From contig JAPPUL010000085.1 of NCBI GenBank assembly GCA_026874595.1, positions 62,001-126,000 on the forward strand: a stretch of 64,000 nt of DNA, given 5' to 3'. The stretch comes from Sipunculus nudus. Lineage: Eukaryota; Annelida; Sipuncula; Golfingiida; Sipunculidae. The notes below the pieces were generated by a model that saw only the letters and a list, made by a program, of their open reading frames with translations, ran no database searches and was not told the DNA's origin. This document shows, piece after piece, positions 54,724-63,284 of the stretch (positions within the stretch are counted from its first letter, which is position 1; every line of letters begins with the position of its first letter). A program made the position numbers and the translations under genes.

Positions 54724-57700
54724 ATGAAAAGGATATTGTTAATAAGTTTTTTGGGATTGTTTTTGGGGATGAGTATGGGCTGTGGGGAAGGAGATGGGGT
54801 CCCAGTTGGAAAGGAAGCAGGAGGAGGAGCAGGAAGCACAGGAGGAGCAGGAAGCACAGGAGGAGCAGGAGGCACAGGAGGAGTAGGAGGCACAGGAGGA
54901 GCAGTTAATCCAGTTAATAAGGTAGATGATCGTGGTTTGCATGTACGGAGTGATGCAGCAGATAAAGGAGATGGCTTAACTTGGGAAACGGCATATAATG
55001 ATCTTCAAGCTGCTATTAATGACGCGGCAAAAGATAGTACTAAACAAAGGGTATACGTAGCAGTTGGCACTTATAAGCCTAATGATAAAGACTCTAGTAA
55101 GCTTGACAGGACCCAACACTTTGCCTTAAGGAATGGGGTTGAGGTTATGGGTGGTTATAAGAAGGGCACGGATGGTACTTATACCCTTGTTACGGTTGGT
55201 GAGAATACTCCCGACGCTGATAAAACTATTCTAAGCGGGGACCTTGGGGATAATGATGTTGCTACTGATGAGACAACTAAGGCTGACAATGTCTACCATG
55301 TTTTTTATCATCCTGGCAGCACTATCTTAGATAATTCAGCAAAGCTTTATAACGTTACTATAACAGGAGGGAATGCAAATGGTAGCGATACTCACAATAA
55401 GGGCGGAGGGATGTATAATAAGGGTAGCAGTCCAACTTTAACTAGTATTACCTTTAGTGGCAATACGGCTGATGAACACGGTGGCGGGATGTATAATGAG
55501 AATAGTAGTAGCCCTAAGTTAATTACTAATATTATCTTTATAGATAATGAAGCTACTGGAGATAACGGCAAGGGAGGGGCTATATATGATGATCTAGACA
55601 GTAAGCCTGTGAACTTAGCCAATGCTAAAGATGGGAGCGGTAAAGAAATTACCTCAATAACTGCTGATAATGGCAAGAATAACGGTTACTATAAAGAGCC
55701 GGCAGGAGGCACAGGAGGAGTAGGAGGCACAGGAGGAGTAGGAGGCACAGGAGGAGTAGTTACTCCAGTTAATAAGGTAGACGATAATGGTATTCATGTA
55801 CGGATTAATGCAGCAGATGGAGGAGATGGCACATCTTGGGAAAAGGCATATAATGATTTACAAAAAGCTATAAATGATGCGGCTAAAGCAGACAGTACTA
55901 AAAAGAAGGTATACGTAGCAGTTGGTACTTATAAGCCAACAAGTCATCCTAATGGTGGAACTGATGATAGAGCTAAACACTTTGCCTTAAGGAATGGGGT
56001 TGAGGTTATAGGCGGCTATGCTGGTAATGGTGATACAAAAAGTGAAGACCCATATCGGACTATTCTAAGCGGCAACCTTGGATCTCAACGTGACGCTGAC
56101 GATGCCTACCATGTTTTTTATCATCCTGAAACTGCATCTTTAGATGATACAGCAAAGCTTTCTAACGTTACAATAACAAAAGGTAATGCTACTGGTAATA
56201 CAGAATGGTCTGATAAACATGGAGGCGGGATGCATAATAGGGGTAGTAGCCCAAAGTTAACTAACGTTACCTTTAAAGATAATAAAGCTGTCTTTAATGG
56301 AGGCGGGATGTTTAATGATGGTAGTAGCCCAACCTTAGATAACGTTACCTTTAAAGATAATAAAGCTAACGATTATGGAGGCGGGATGTTTAATTGGAAT
56401 AATAGTAACCCAACTTTAAAGGATGTTACCTTTACGGCTAATACAGCTAAAGATGCTGGAGGGGCAATATATAGTAGTAAAAACAGTCATGTTATATTTA
56501 AAGGTAAGCAACTTAATCCAGTCAAGACTAGAGAGGCAAGTAGGTATAACGGTTACTGGAGAGTGATGAACGTAGTTTATGTAGACGCTAGTGCAGCTAG
56601 TGATGGTGATGGGTCTAGTTGGGAGACTGCTTTTAAAGACCTTCAAGCCGGTATTGATGCCGCTGATAAAAATAGAGAGATTAAAGTGGGTGAGGCACCC
56701 CATTTCAGAGTACACGTTGCAGTTGGCACTTATAAGCCAACAAGTCGCCCTAATTCCGATGCTAATGAGACTTCTGATAGACACAAACACTTTACCTTAA
56801 GGAGTAAAGTAACTGTTATAGGTGGCTATGAGCCTAGTAAGGCTAGTAATGACCCTCTTAATGATAAACCTACTGCTGACCAAACTAAAACCATATTAAG
56901 TGGAGATATTGGCATTGAAGGTGATGCTAGTGACAATGTATACCATGTTTTTTATCATCCTAAAACTGCATCTTTAAAGCTTTCTAACGTTACAATAACA
57001 AAAGGTAATGCAAATGGTTCTGGCAATCACAATAGAGGAGGCGGGATGTATAATGCCAAGAGTAACCCAGAATTAACTAATGTTACCTTTGCTGATAATG
57101 TAGCTACTCTTGGCGGCGGGATATACAATGATAGGAGTAGACCAGAATTAACTAATGTTACCTTTACGGCTAATACAGCTAAAGATGCTGGAGGGGCAAT
57201 ATATAATGAGGTGGACGCTAGTATTATATTTAAAGAGAAACAACTTGAAGTAGCCGAGACTAGAGAGGCAAGTAGAGATAATGGTTACTGGTTAGCGACA
57301 AACATAGTTTATGTAGACGCTAGTGCAGCTAGTGATGGTGATGGGTTTAGTTGGGAGACTGCTTTTAAAGACCTCCAAGCTGGTATTGATGCCGCTTATG
57401 AAGACAGTAGAGAGATTCGTAAGTTTTTCAGGGTACATGTTGCAGTTGGAACTTATAAGCCAACAAGTCATCCTGATGGTGGAACTTATGATAGAACTAA
57501 ACACTTTGCCTTAAGGGATGGGGTTGAGGTTATGGGTGGTTATAAGAAGGGCACAGATGGTACTTATACCCTTGTTAAGGCTTCAGAGAGTACTCCTGAA
57601 GGTGATAAGACTATTCTAAGCGGCGACCTTAGGGGTGATGATGATCCTAATGATATAACTAAAAATAGGGATGACAATGTATACCATGTTTTTAAACATG

Positions 57701-58173
57701 CTAGGCCTAGATTCTCTAGTAGAGCTGCTGATTTACAGCTCGAGAACGTTACTATCACTGCCGGTAATGCAGATGGTACAGGTCGGGACGGTAAGGGAGG
57801 CGGGATGTATAATTATATGAACCACCCAATCTTAGTTAATGTTATATTTAAAGATAATACAGCTCAGGATGGCGGCGGGATATACAATGATAGGAGTAAA
57901 CTAGAATTAACTAATGTTCACTTTATTGGTAATAGGGCTAATAAAGGAGGCGGGATGTATAATTATATGAATGCTTACCCATTATTAAAAACTGTTTGTA
58001 CGTTTACTAATAATACAGCTACTACTAGAGGCGGAGCATTATATACTTATTGGAACAGTGATCCTAGACCTTTTAATAATGCAAGAGATAGTGAAGGTAA
58101 TAAGATAGAAGATAGGACTGCTGATAATGGCAAGGATAACGGTTACTATAAAGAGCCAGCAACCCAACCATAA
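54724..58173 (+). CDS. Four-module Pmp-like repeat lipoprotein 8 (1149 aa)
   Basis: The largest member. The leader differs (MKRILLISFLGLFLGMSMGC, Cys20), and a GAGSTGG repeat linker follows. Four complete head-plus-repeat modules are present: residues about 64-326, 346-612, 615-856 and 859-1149. Module 1 ends NNGYYKEPA and is joined by three GGTGGV units to module 2. Modules 2 and 3 end NGYWRV and NGYWLA and run straight into VVYVDAS/IVYVDAS of the next head. These internal endings match the C-termini of single-module genes, so gene 8 looks like four ancestral genes fused by loss of stops and spacers. It ends DNGYYKEPATQP as in gene 1. Confidence 0.87.
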   Translation: MKRILLISFLGLFLGMSMGCGEGDGVPVGKEAGGGAGSTGGAGSTGGAGGTGGVGGTGGAVNPVNKVDDRGLHVRSDAADKGDGLTWETAYNDLQAAINDAAKDSTKQRVYVAVGTYKPNDKDSSKLDRTQHFALRNGVEVMGGYKKGTDGTYTLVTVGENTPDADKTILSGDLGDNDVATDETTKADNVYHVFYHPGSTILDNSAKLYNVTITGGNANGSDTHNKGGGMYNKGSSPTLTSITFSGNTADEHGGGMYNENSSSPKLITNIIFIDNEATGDNGKGGAIYDDLDSKPVNLANAKDGSGKEITSITADNGKNNGYYKEPAGGTGGVGGTGGVGGTGGVVTPVNKVDDNGIHVRINAADGGDGTSWEKAYNDLQKAINDAAKADSTKKKVYVAVGTYKPTSHPNGGTDDRAKHFALRNGVEVIGGYAGNGDTKSEDPYRTILSGNLGSQRDADDAYHVFYHPETASLDDTAKLSNVTITKGNATGNTEWSDKHGGGMHNRGSSPKLTNVTFKDNKAVFNGGGMFNDGSSPTLDNVTFKDNKANDYGGGMFNWNNSNPTLKDVTFTANTAKDAGGAIYSSKNSHVIFKGKQLNPVKTREASRYNGYWRVMNVVYVDASAASDGDGSSWETAFKDLQAGIDAADKNREIKVGEAPHFRVHVAVGTYKPTSRPNSDANETSDRHKHFTLRSKVTVIGGYEPSKASNDPLNDKPTADQTKTILSGDIGIEGDASDNVYHVFYHPKTASLKLSNVTITKGNANGSGNHNRGGGMYNAKSNPELTNVTFADNVATLGGGIYNDRSRPELTNVTFTANTAKDAGGAIYNEVDASIIFKEKQLEVAETREASRDNGYWLATNIVYVDASAASDGDGFSWETAFKDLQAGIDAAYEDSREIRKFFRVHVAVGTYKPTSHPDGGTYDRTKHFALRDGVEVMGGYKKGTDGTYTLVKASESTPEGDKTILSGDLRGDDDPNDITKNRDDNVYHVFKHARPRFSSRAADLQLENVTITAGNADGTGRDGKGGGMYNYMNHPILVNVIFKDNTAQDGGGIYNDRSKLELTNVHFIGNRANKGGGMYNYMNAYPLLKTVCTFTNNTATTRGGALYTYWNSDPRPFNNARDSEGNKIEDRTADNGKDNGYYKEPATQP
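55705..55758 (+). repeat. Three 18-bp units encoding GGTGGV in gene 8
   Basis: Unit GGAGGCACAGGAGGAGTA, three exact copies between modules 1 and 2; the same unit occurs 17 times in gene 9. Confidence 0.95.
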
Positions 58174-58212
58174 GCAAATAAATATAGGGCTTTAAAGAAG
58201 CCTCGTTAAATT

Positions 58213-58249
58213 AAAGATAGCTCTCTTTTTAAGGGGGCTATCTTTTTTT
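58213..58249 (+). terminator. Terminator of lipoprotein gene 8
   Basis: Standard family hairpin and T7 tract; the 3' sequence from the stop matches that after gene 1. Confidence 0.9.
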
Positions 58250-58372
58250 ATGTCTTATTATGTCTTATTATGTCTTATTATGCCTAGAGTTTTTTTTGGT
58301 TATAGTTTTTGTTATGAGTTATATTAAATCTAGATATATTATATACTATATATACAAGTGAATTAGGAGAAA
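58250..58372 (+). promoter_or_regulatory. Family promoter/leader block 9 (123 bp)
   Basis: It lacks the 16-bp ATATTTTATAAACTAG unit entirely and carries one extra TCTTATTATG decamer: 129 - 16 + 10 = 123 bp. Confidence 0.65.
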
Positions 58373-60472
58373 ATGATGAAAATACTGCAAATAATTAAAA
58401 TAATGGCAAAGTTTTTATTACTAAGTTTATTGGTATTGGGTTTAGGCTTATATAGTGGTTGTGGATCGGATGGGACAGGGACAGGAGCAGGAGGCACAGG
58501 AGGAGCAGTTAATCCAGTTAATAAGGTAGATGATCGTGGTTTGCATGTACGGAGTGATGCAGCAGATAAAGGAGATGGCTTAACTTGGGAAACGGCATAT
58601 AATGATCTTCAAGCTGCTATTAATGACGCGGCAAAAGATAGTACTAAACAAAGGGTATACGTAGCAGTTGGTACTTATAAGCCAACAAGTCATCCTAATG
58701 GTGGAACTGATGATAGAGCAAAACACTTTGCCTTAAAGAATAACGTTGAGGTTATAGGTGGTTATAAGAAGGGCATGGATGGTACTTATACCCTTGTTAC
58801 GGTTGGTGAGAATATTCCCGACGCTGATAAAACTATTCTAAGCGGGGACCTTGGGGATAATGATGTTGCTACTGATGAGACAACTAAGGCTGACAATGTC
58901 TACCATGTTTTTTATCATCCTGGCAGCACTATCTTAGATAATTCAGCAAAGCTTTCTAACGTTACTATAACAGGAGGGAATGCAAATGGTAGCGATACTC
59001 ACAATAAGGGCGGAGGGATGTATAATAAGGGTAGCAGTCCAACTTTAACTAGTATTACCTTTAGTGGCAATACGGCTGATGAACACGGTGGCGGGATGTA
59101 TAATGAGAATAGTAGTAGCCCTAAGTTAATTACTAATATTATCTTTATAGATAATGAAGCTACTGGAGCTGACGGCAAGGGCGGAGCAATATATAATGAT
59201 AAGGATAGCACTATTACTAATCCGGCTAATGCTAAAGATGGGAGCGGTAAAGAAATTACCTCAATAACTGCTGATAATGGCAAGAATAACGGTTACTATA
59301 AAGAGCCGGCAGGAGGCACAGGAGGAGTAGGAGGCACAGGAGGAGTAGGAGGCACAGGAGGAGTAGGAGGCACAGGAGGAGTAGGAGGCACAGGAGGAGT
59401 AGGAGGCACAGGAGGAGTAGGAGGCACAGGAGGAGTAGGAGGCACAGGAGAAGTAGGAGGCACAGGAGAAGTAGGAGGCACAGGAGAAGTAGGAGGCACA
59501 GGAGAAGTAGGAGGCACAGGAGGAGTAGGAGGCACAGGAGGAGTAGGAGGCACAGGAGGAGTAGGAGGCACAGGAGGAGTAGGAGGCACAGGAGGAGTAG
59601 GAGGCACAGGAGGAGTAGTTAATCCAGTTAATAAGGTAGACGATAATGGTATTCATGTACGGATTAATGCAGCAGATGGAGGAGATGGCTCATCTTGGGA
59701 TAAGGCTTTTGGCAATCTGCAAGAAGCTATTGAAGCGGCGAATAGCCATCAAACTAAAAAAAATGTATATATAGCTCAAGGTACTTATATACCTACACGT
59801 TACCCTAATGGAGGTAATACAAAGCACTTCTCATTACGTAATGGAGTTCATGTTATTGGTGGGTATTCTGGACAAGGCAGCCAAAAAGATGAAGACCCAT
59901 CTAATACTATCCTAAGTGGTGATAATAAATATGGTGTTTTTCATCATCCTAAGGGAACTAAGTTATCCAATACAGCAAAGCTTTCTAACGTTACAATAAC
60001 AAAAGGCAAAGCAACTTTTGGAGGCGGCGGGATGTATAATTACTTTGATAATAGCCCAGCCTTAAATAATGTTATTTTTAAGGGTAACAGAGCTGCTAGG
60101 GGAGGCGGGATGTACAACTACGCTAGTCGCCCACGCTTAACTTCTGTTACTTTTGAGGGCAATAGCGCTATTGAGCGGGGAGGTGGGATGTATAATTATT
60201 ATAGTCATCCAGCCTTAACTTCTGTTACTTTTAAGAGCAATAGCGCTAGTGATCAGGGAGGTGGGATGTATATTACTGAGGGAAGTCGCCCAGACTTAAC
60301 TAACACCTGTACATTTACAGATAATACAGCTAAGAATGCTGGAGGGGCAATATATAATGGTCCAAATAGTTGGCCTAACCTTAGTAATGCTAAAGATGGG
60401 GCAGGTAAGCTTATTACATCAATAACTAGTGATAAAGGCAAGAATAACGGTTACTATAAAGCCACTCAGTAG
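58373..60472 (+). CDS. Two-module Pmp-like repeat lipoprotein 9 with long GGTGGV linker (699 aa)
   Basis: Standard leader, one IIK unit shorter (MMKILQIIKIMAK; Cys30). Module 1 (about residues 45-310) is largely the same as gene 8 module 1 but with a patch from gene 8 module 2 (VGTYKPTSHPNGGTDDRAKHF) and a KNNVEV patch like genes 2/3/6. It ends NNGYYKEPA. Then come 17 hexapeptide units GGTG(G/E)V and module 2 (about 420-699), whose repeats (GGGMYNYFD, GGGMYNYAS, GGGMYNYYS, GGGMYITEG) are unique. It ends NNGYYKATQ. The flexible linker length is likely to vary between strains. Confidence 0.87.
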   Translation: MMKILQIIKIMAKFLLLSLLVLGLGLYSGCGSDGTGTGAGGTGGAVNPVNKVDDRGLHVRSDAADKGDGLTWETAYNDLQAAINDAAKDSTKQRVYVAVGTYKPTSHPNGGTDDRAKHFALKNNVEVIGGYKKGMDGTYTLVTVGENIPDADKTILSGDLGDNDVATDETTKADNVYHVFYHPGSTILDNSAKLSNVTITGGNANGSDTHNKGGGMYNKGSSPTLTSITFSGNTADEHGGGMYNENSSSPKLITNIIFIDNEATGADGKGGAIYNDKDSTITNPANAKDGSGKEITSITADNGKNNGYYKEPAGGTGGVGGTGGVGGTGGVGGTGGVGGTGGVGGTGGVGGTGGVGGTGEVGGTGEVGGTGEVGGTGEVGGTGGVGGTGGVGGTGGVGGTGGVGGTGGVGGTGGVVNPVNKVDDNGIHVRINAADGGDGSSWDKAFGNLQEAIEAANSHQTKKNVYIAQGTYIPTRYPNGGNTKHFSLRNGVHVIGGYSGQGSQKDEDPSNTILSGDNKYGVFHHPKGTKLSNTAKLSNVTITKGKATFGGGGMYNYFDNSPALNNVIFKGNRAARGGGMYNYASRPRLTSVTFEGNSAIERGGGMYNYYSHPALTSVTFKSNSASDQGGGMYITEGSRPDLTNTCTFTDNTAKNAGGAIYNGPNSWPNLSNAKDGAGKLITSITSDKGKNNGYYKATQ
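59312..59617 (+). repeat. 18-bp tandem repeat, 17 units (VNTR)
   Basis: Seventeen in-frame copies of GGAGGCACAGGAGGAGTA; copies 8-11 carry GGAGAAGTA, changing Gly to Glu. The whole array is 306 bp with no indels, so copy-number change keeps the frame. Confidence 0.97.
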
Positions 60473-60507
60473 TTACCGAAAGGACTTTAAAGGGCCTTTG
60501 TTAAATT

Positions 60508-60544
60508 AAAGATAGCTCTCTTTTTAAGGGGGCTATCTTTTTTT
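60508..60544 (+). terminator. Terminator of lipoprotein gene 9
   Basis: Standard family hairpin and T7 tract. Confidence 0.9.
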
Positions 60545-60683
60545 ATGTCTTATTACGTCTTATTATGTCTTATTATGCCTAGAGTTTTTTTTGGTTACAG
60601 TTTTTGTTATGAGTTATATTAAATCTAGATATTTTATAAACTAGATATATTATATACTATATATAGAAGTGAATTAGGAGAAA
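60545..60683 (+). promoter_or_regulatory. Family promoter/leader block 10 (139 bp)
   Basis: Reference block plus one extra decamer (TCTTATTACG): 129 + 10 = 139 bp. It has one 16-bp unit and the TATAGAAG form. Confidence 0.65.
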
Positions 60684-61862
60684 ATGATGAAAATACTGCA
60701 AATAATTAAAATAATGGCAAAGTTTTTATTAATAAGTTTATTGGTATTGGGTTTAGGCTTATATAGTGGTTGTGGATCGGATGGGACAGGGACAGGAGCT
60801 GGTGGGCCTGGCGGAGCTGGAGGTGGTGGAGCTGCTGCTCCGCCGCCATTACTCGCAACAGTTTATGTAGACGGTAGTGCATCTGATGATGGTGATGGGA
60901 GTAGTTGGACTAAAGCATTTAAAGACCTCCAAGCTGGTATTAATGACGCTGCTAAAAAGGCTGAAGGCAAGAATGGCTATGTCAGAGTACACGTAGCACA
61001 AGGTACTTATAAACCTAACGATAAAGACCCTACTAATACCGATAGGAACCAACACTTTGCGTTAAAGAATAACGTTGAGGTTTACGGTGGTTATAAGAAG
61101 GGCATGGATGGGGAGTATAGAGTTGTTAGGCTTGGTGAGAATACTCCCGACGCTGATAAAACGATTCTAAGTGGAGATCTTGGCACTGCAGCTGATACTG
61201 ACAATGCCTACCATGTTTTTTATCATCCTGAAACTGCTGCCTTAAAGGATACAGCAAAGCTTTCTAACGTTACAATAACTAAGGCTAATGCGAATGGTAG
61301 CGAGCATAATAATGATGGAGGCGGGATGTCTAATTGGAATAGCAGCCCGAGCTTAGATAACGTTACCTTTAAAGATAATAAAGCTACCGATTATGGAGGC
61401 GGGATGATTAATGCGAATAATAGTAACCCAACTTTAAAGGATGTTATCTTTACTAGTAATACAGCTGCTAGTGGAGGCGGGATGTATAATAGTGGTAATA
61501 GCCCAAGTGGTAATAGCCCAACTTTAAATAATGTTACCTTTACTAATAATATAGCTACTGGCTTTGGAGGCGGGATGGCTAATATAGGTGGTAGCCCAGA
61601 GTTAACTAAGGTTACCTTTACTAGTAATACAGCTGCTAGAGGAGGCGGGATGTATAATAAGGGTAGTAGCCCAACTTTAAAGGGTATTACCTTTACTAGT
61701 AATACAGCTAAGAATGCTGGAGGGGCAATATATAATGATAAGTCTAGCACTATTACTAATCCGGCTAATGCTAAAGATGGGAGCGGTAAAGAAATTACCT
61801 CAATAACTGCTGATAATGGCAAGAATAACGGTTACTATAAAGAGCCAGCAACTAATCATTAG
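60684..61862 (+). CDS. Pmp-like repeat lipoprotein 10 (392 aa)
   Basis: The last member. Leader of the short IIK form, AAAPPP linker, and a head almost the same as gene 6 (VAQGTYKPND; GGYKKGMDGEYRVV) but with the DLGTAADTDNAYHV variant of gene 2. Five GGGM repeats (MSNWN, MINAN, MYNSGNSPSGNSP, MANIG, MYNKG), then GGAIYNDKSSTITNPANAKDG, ending NNGYYKEPATNH. A patchwork of genes 2, 3 and 6. Confidence 0.85.
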   Translation: MMKILQIIKIMAKFLLISLLVLGLGLYSGCGSDGTGTGAGGPGGAGGGGAAAPPPLLATVYVDGSASDDGDGSSWTKAFKDLQAGINDAAKKAEGKNGYVRVHVAQGTYKPNDKDPTNTDRNQHFALKNNVEVYGGYKKGMDGEYRVVRLGENTPDADKTILSGDLGTAADTDNAYHVFYHPETAALKDTAKLSNVTITKANANGSEHNNDGGGMSNWNSSPSLDNVTFKDNKATDYGGGMINANNSNPTLKDVIFTSNTAASGGGMYNSGNSPSGNSPTLNNVTFTNNIATGFGGGMANIGGSPELTKVTFTSNTAARGGGMYNKGSSPTLKGITFTSNTAKNAGGAIYNDKSSTITNPANAKDGSGKEITSITADNGKNNGYYKEPATNH

Positions 61863-61908
61863 GAAAACAATAAAAAAAGGACTTTTAATAAAGAAGCCTC
61901 GTTAAATT

Positions 61909-61945
61909 AAAGATAGCTCTCCTTAAGTGGGGGGGAGCTGTCTTT
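61909..61945 (+). terminator. Terminator of lipoprotein gene 10
   Basis: AAAGATAGCTCTCC pairs with GGGGGAGCTGTCTTT; a weak T-tract (TTTATAAA) follows, so it is a diverged family terminator at the array's edge. Confidence 0.7.
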
Positions 61946-61992
61946 ATAAACTATTATCATAAATTATCTTTGGCTATTGTCTTATTCAAAAA

Positions 61993-63138
61993 TTAATCTA
62001 AAGATAATCGTTTGCGCTCGCCTTTATAAAGGGTATTATGCAAGCTTTTTATAATAGACACTATCTTAAGCTTGCACGGACATCTAGCTTCACAATCGCC
62101 ACATTCATCACAATGAGACGCCTTAACACCAGGATACCAAGAACCTCCATTGCCCATAAACCTATATCTATCCTCACAATAGTAAGAAGCCTTATACGCA
62201 TTCATAATATTGTTTAATCGCATAAGCTCAGGTATATTAATATCAACATGACACGGTAAGCATTTATTACAACTATCACAATACTCGTATTTACCACGCT
62301 CTTTAAAAGAACGCCATATCTTTTGTTCATGCGTGCCCTCAGCTTTGTTATCAGCAGAAGAAGAACGGGTAAAAGAGTAAACAGACTTATAATTAGACTC
62401 AAGTTCATAAAGTGTTTTCATGCCAGACACAACGGAAGTAATCTTTTTATTACGGTAAAGCCATCTCAAAGCAAATTCCCGTACGTCGTAAGGAGCAAAA
62501 TCTTTTTTCATATACTCAGTTGGATGTGCCAAAAAGCCGTTAGAAAGCGGTGCTATAACCAATATACCCATACCCTTTGCGTTTGCATAATCAATTACAC
62601 TTTGGTTATCCTGTTTAAAGAGATTATAGATTAGGGTAACAAAGTCAAAGTAGCCGGTATCGATTACACGTTTTATGAGTGCAGGATTAGCGTGCGTCGT
62701 AAAGCCTATATTTCGAATAAGTTTTTGTTTTTTAGCCTTTAGAATTTGTTCAATAAGCCCGTTTTCAAAGACTTTGTTGAAATCCTCATTAGTGTTAAGT
62801 CCCCAAACTTGGTAGAAGTCGACATATGAAGTTTTTAGCCTCTCTAAAGATTTGTTTATTCTATCAGATAGTTTATATGGCAAGTCGTCAATCATCGGAT
62901 TAGACTTAGTTGAGATAAATATCTTATCACGTGCTAGAATCTTGTCTTTTAACGCAATACCAAGTTTACGTTCAGCATCGCCATAACCAGGCGAGGTTTC
63001 AAATAGGTTAATACCCAACTCGTAAGCCTTACAAAGTACTTTAGATGAGGCTTTAACAGAAACACGCGGTAGTCGCATAGTCCCAAAAGAAAGTAAAGAA
63101 ATGTTATGCTTTGTGCTGCCAAGCTCACGATAAATCAA
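61993..63138 (-). CDS. Aldo/keto reductase with C-terminal 4Fe-4S domain
   Basis: The 381-aa protein has an aldo/keto reductase barrel: IYRELGSTKHNISLLSFGTMRLP, LGINLFETSPGYGDAERKLGIAL and KIFISTKSNPM. The catalytic Asp/Tyr/Lys positions fall in FETSPGYGD and STKS, with Phe/Ser-altered surroundings (usual FDTAxxYG). After residue 280 come CDSCNKCLPCHVDINIPELM and SHCDECGDCEARCPCKLKI, two cysteine clusters like ferredoxin. Similar proteins are predicted iron-sulfur oxidoreductases of unknown substrate. The TTG start follows GGGGAGGAG. Divergent from enolase. Confidence 0.88.
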   Translation of the reverse strand: MIYRELGSTKHNISLLSFGTMRLPRVSVKASSKVLCKAYELGINLFETSPGYGDAERKLGIALKDKILARDKIFISTKSNPMIDDLPYKLSDRINKSLERLKTSYVDFYQVWGLNTNEDFNKVFENGLIEQILKAKKQKLIRNIGFTTHANPALIKRVIDTGYFDFVTLIYNLFKQDNQSVIDYANAKGMGILVIAPLSNGFLAHPTEYMKKDFAPYDVREFALRWLYRNKKITSVVSGMKTLYELESNYKSVYSFTRSSSADNKAEGTHEQKIWRSFKERGKYEYCDSCNKCLPCHVDINIPELMRLNNIMNAYKASYYCEDRYRFMGNGGSWYPGVKASHCDECGDCEARCPCKLKIVSIIKSLHNTLYKGERKRLSLD

Positions 63139-63185
63139 TTTAACACTCCTCCCCTACCCTACGCATAGTATATTCTTAGTAAAGA

Positions 63186-63215
63186 GTTTTGTAAAGTTTT
63201 GTAAAGTTTTATAAA
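63186..63215. repeat. 10-bp tandem repeat (GTTTTGTAAA), three units
   Basis: Two exact units and one variant (GTTTTATAAA) lie about 90 bp upstream of eno, probably within its promoter region. Confidence 0.85.
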
Positions 63216-63284
63216 GTATAGCTTAAAATTAGATAAAAGAAAGAGAATAAATATTATACTTAGAGTGATTCAATAGAAGTTTGA

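Noticed and set aside
59312-59617. Possible CRISPR array
   Set aside because: Units are contiguous, in frame and lack unique spacers; no cas genes in the window.
59261-59656. Long minus-strand frames opposite the GGTGGV array (Cys/Ser-rich and Pro-rich)
   Set aside because: A repeat with a length divisible by three is open in many frames; these mirror the 18-bp array inside gene 9.
43123-60683. Repeated promoter blocks as insertion-sequence ends
   Set aside because: No transposase gene, terminal inverted repeats or target duplications; the blocks sit in a fixed position before each paralogue.
43831-61822. Many minus-strand open frames of 60-208 codons across the lipoprotein genes (PPPL/LVKVTL text)
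   Set aside because: They are the antisense of the GGGM repeats and share no start signals; shadows of the real genes.
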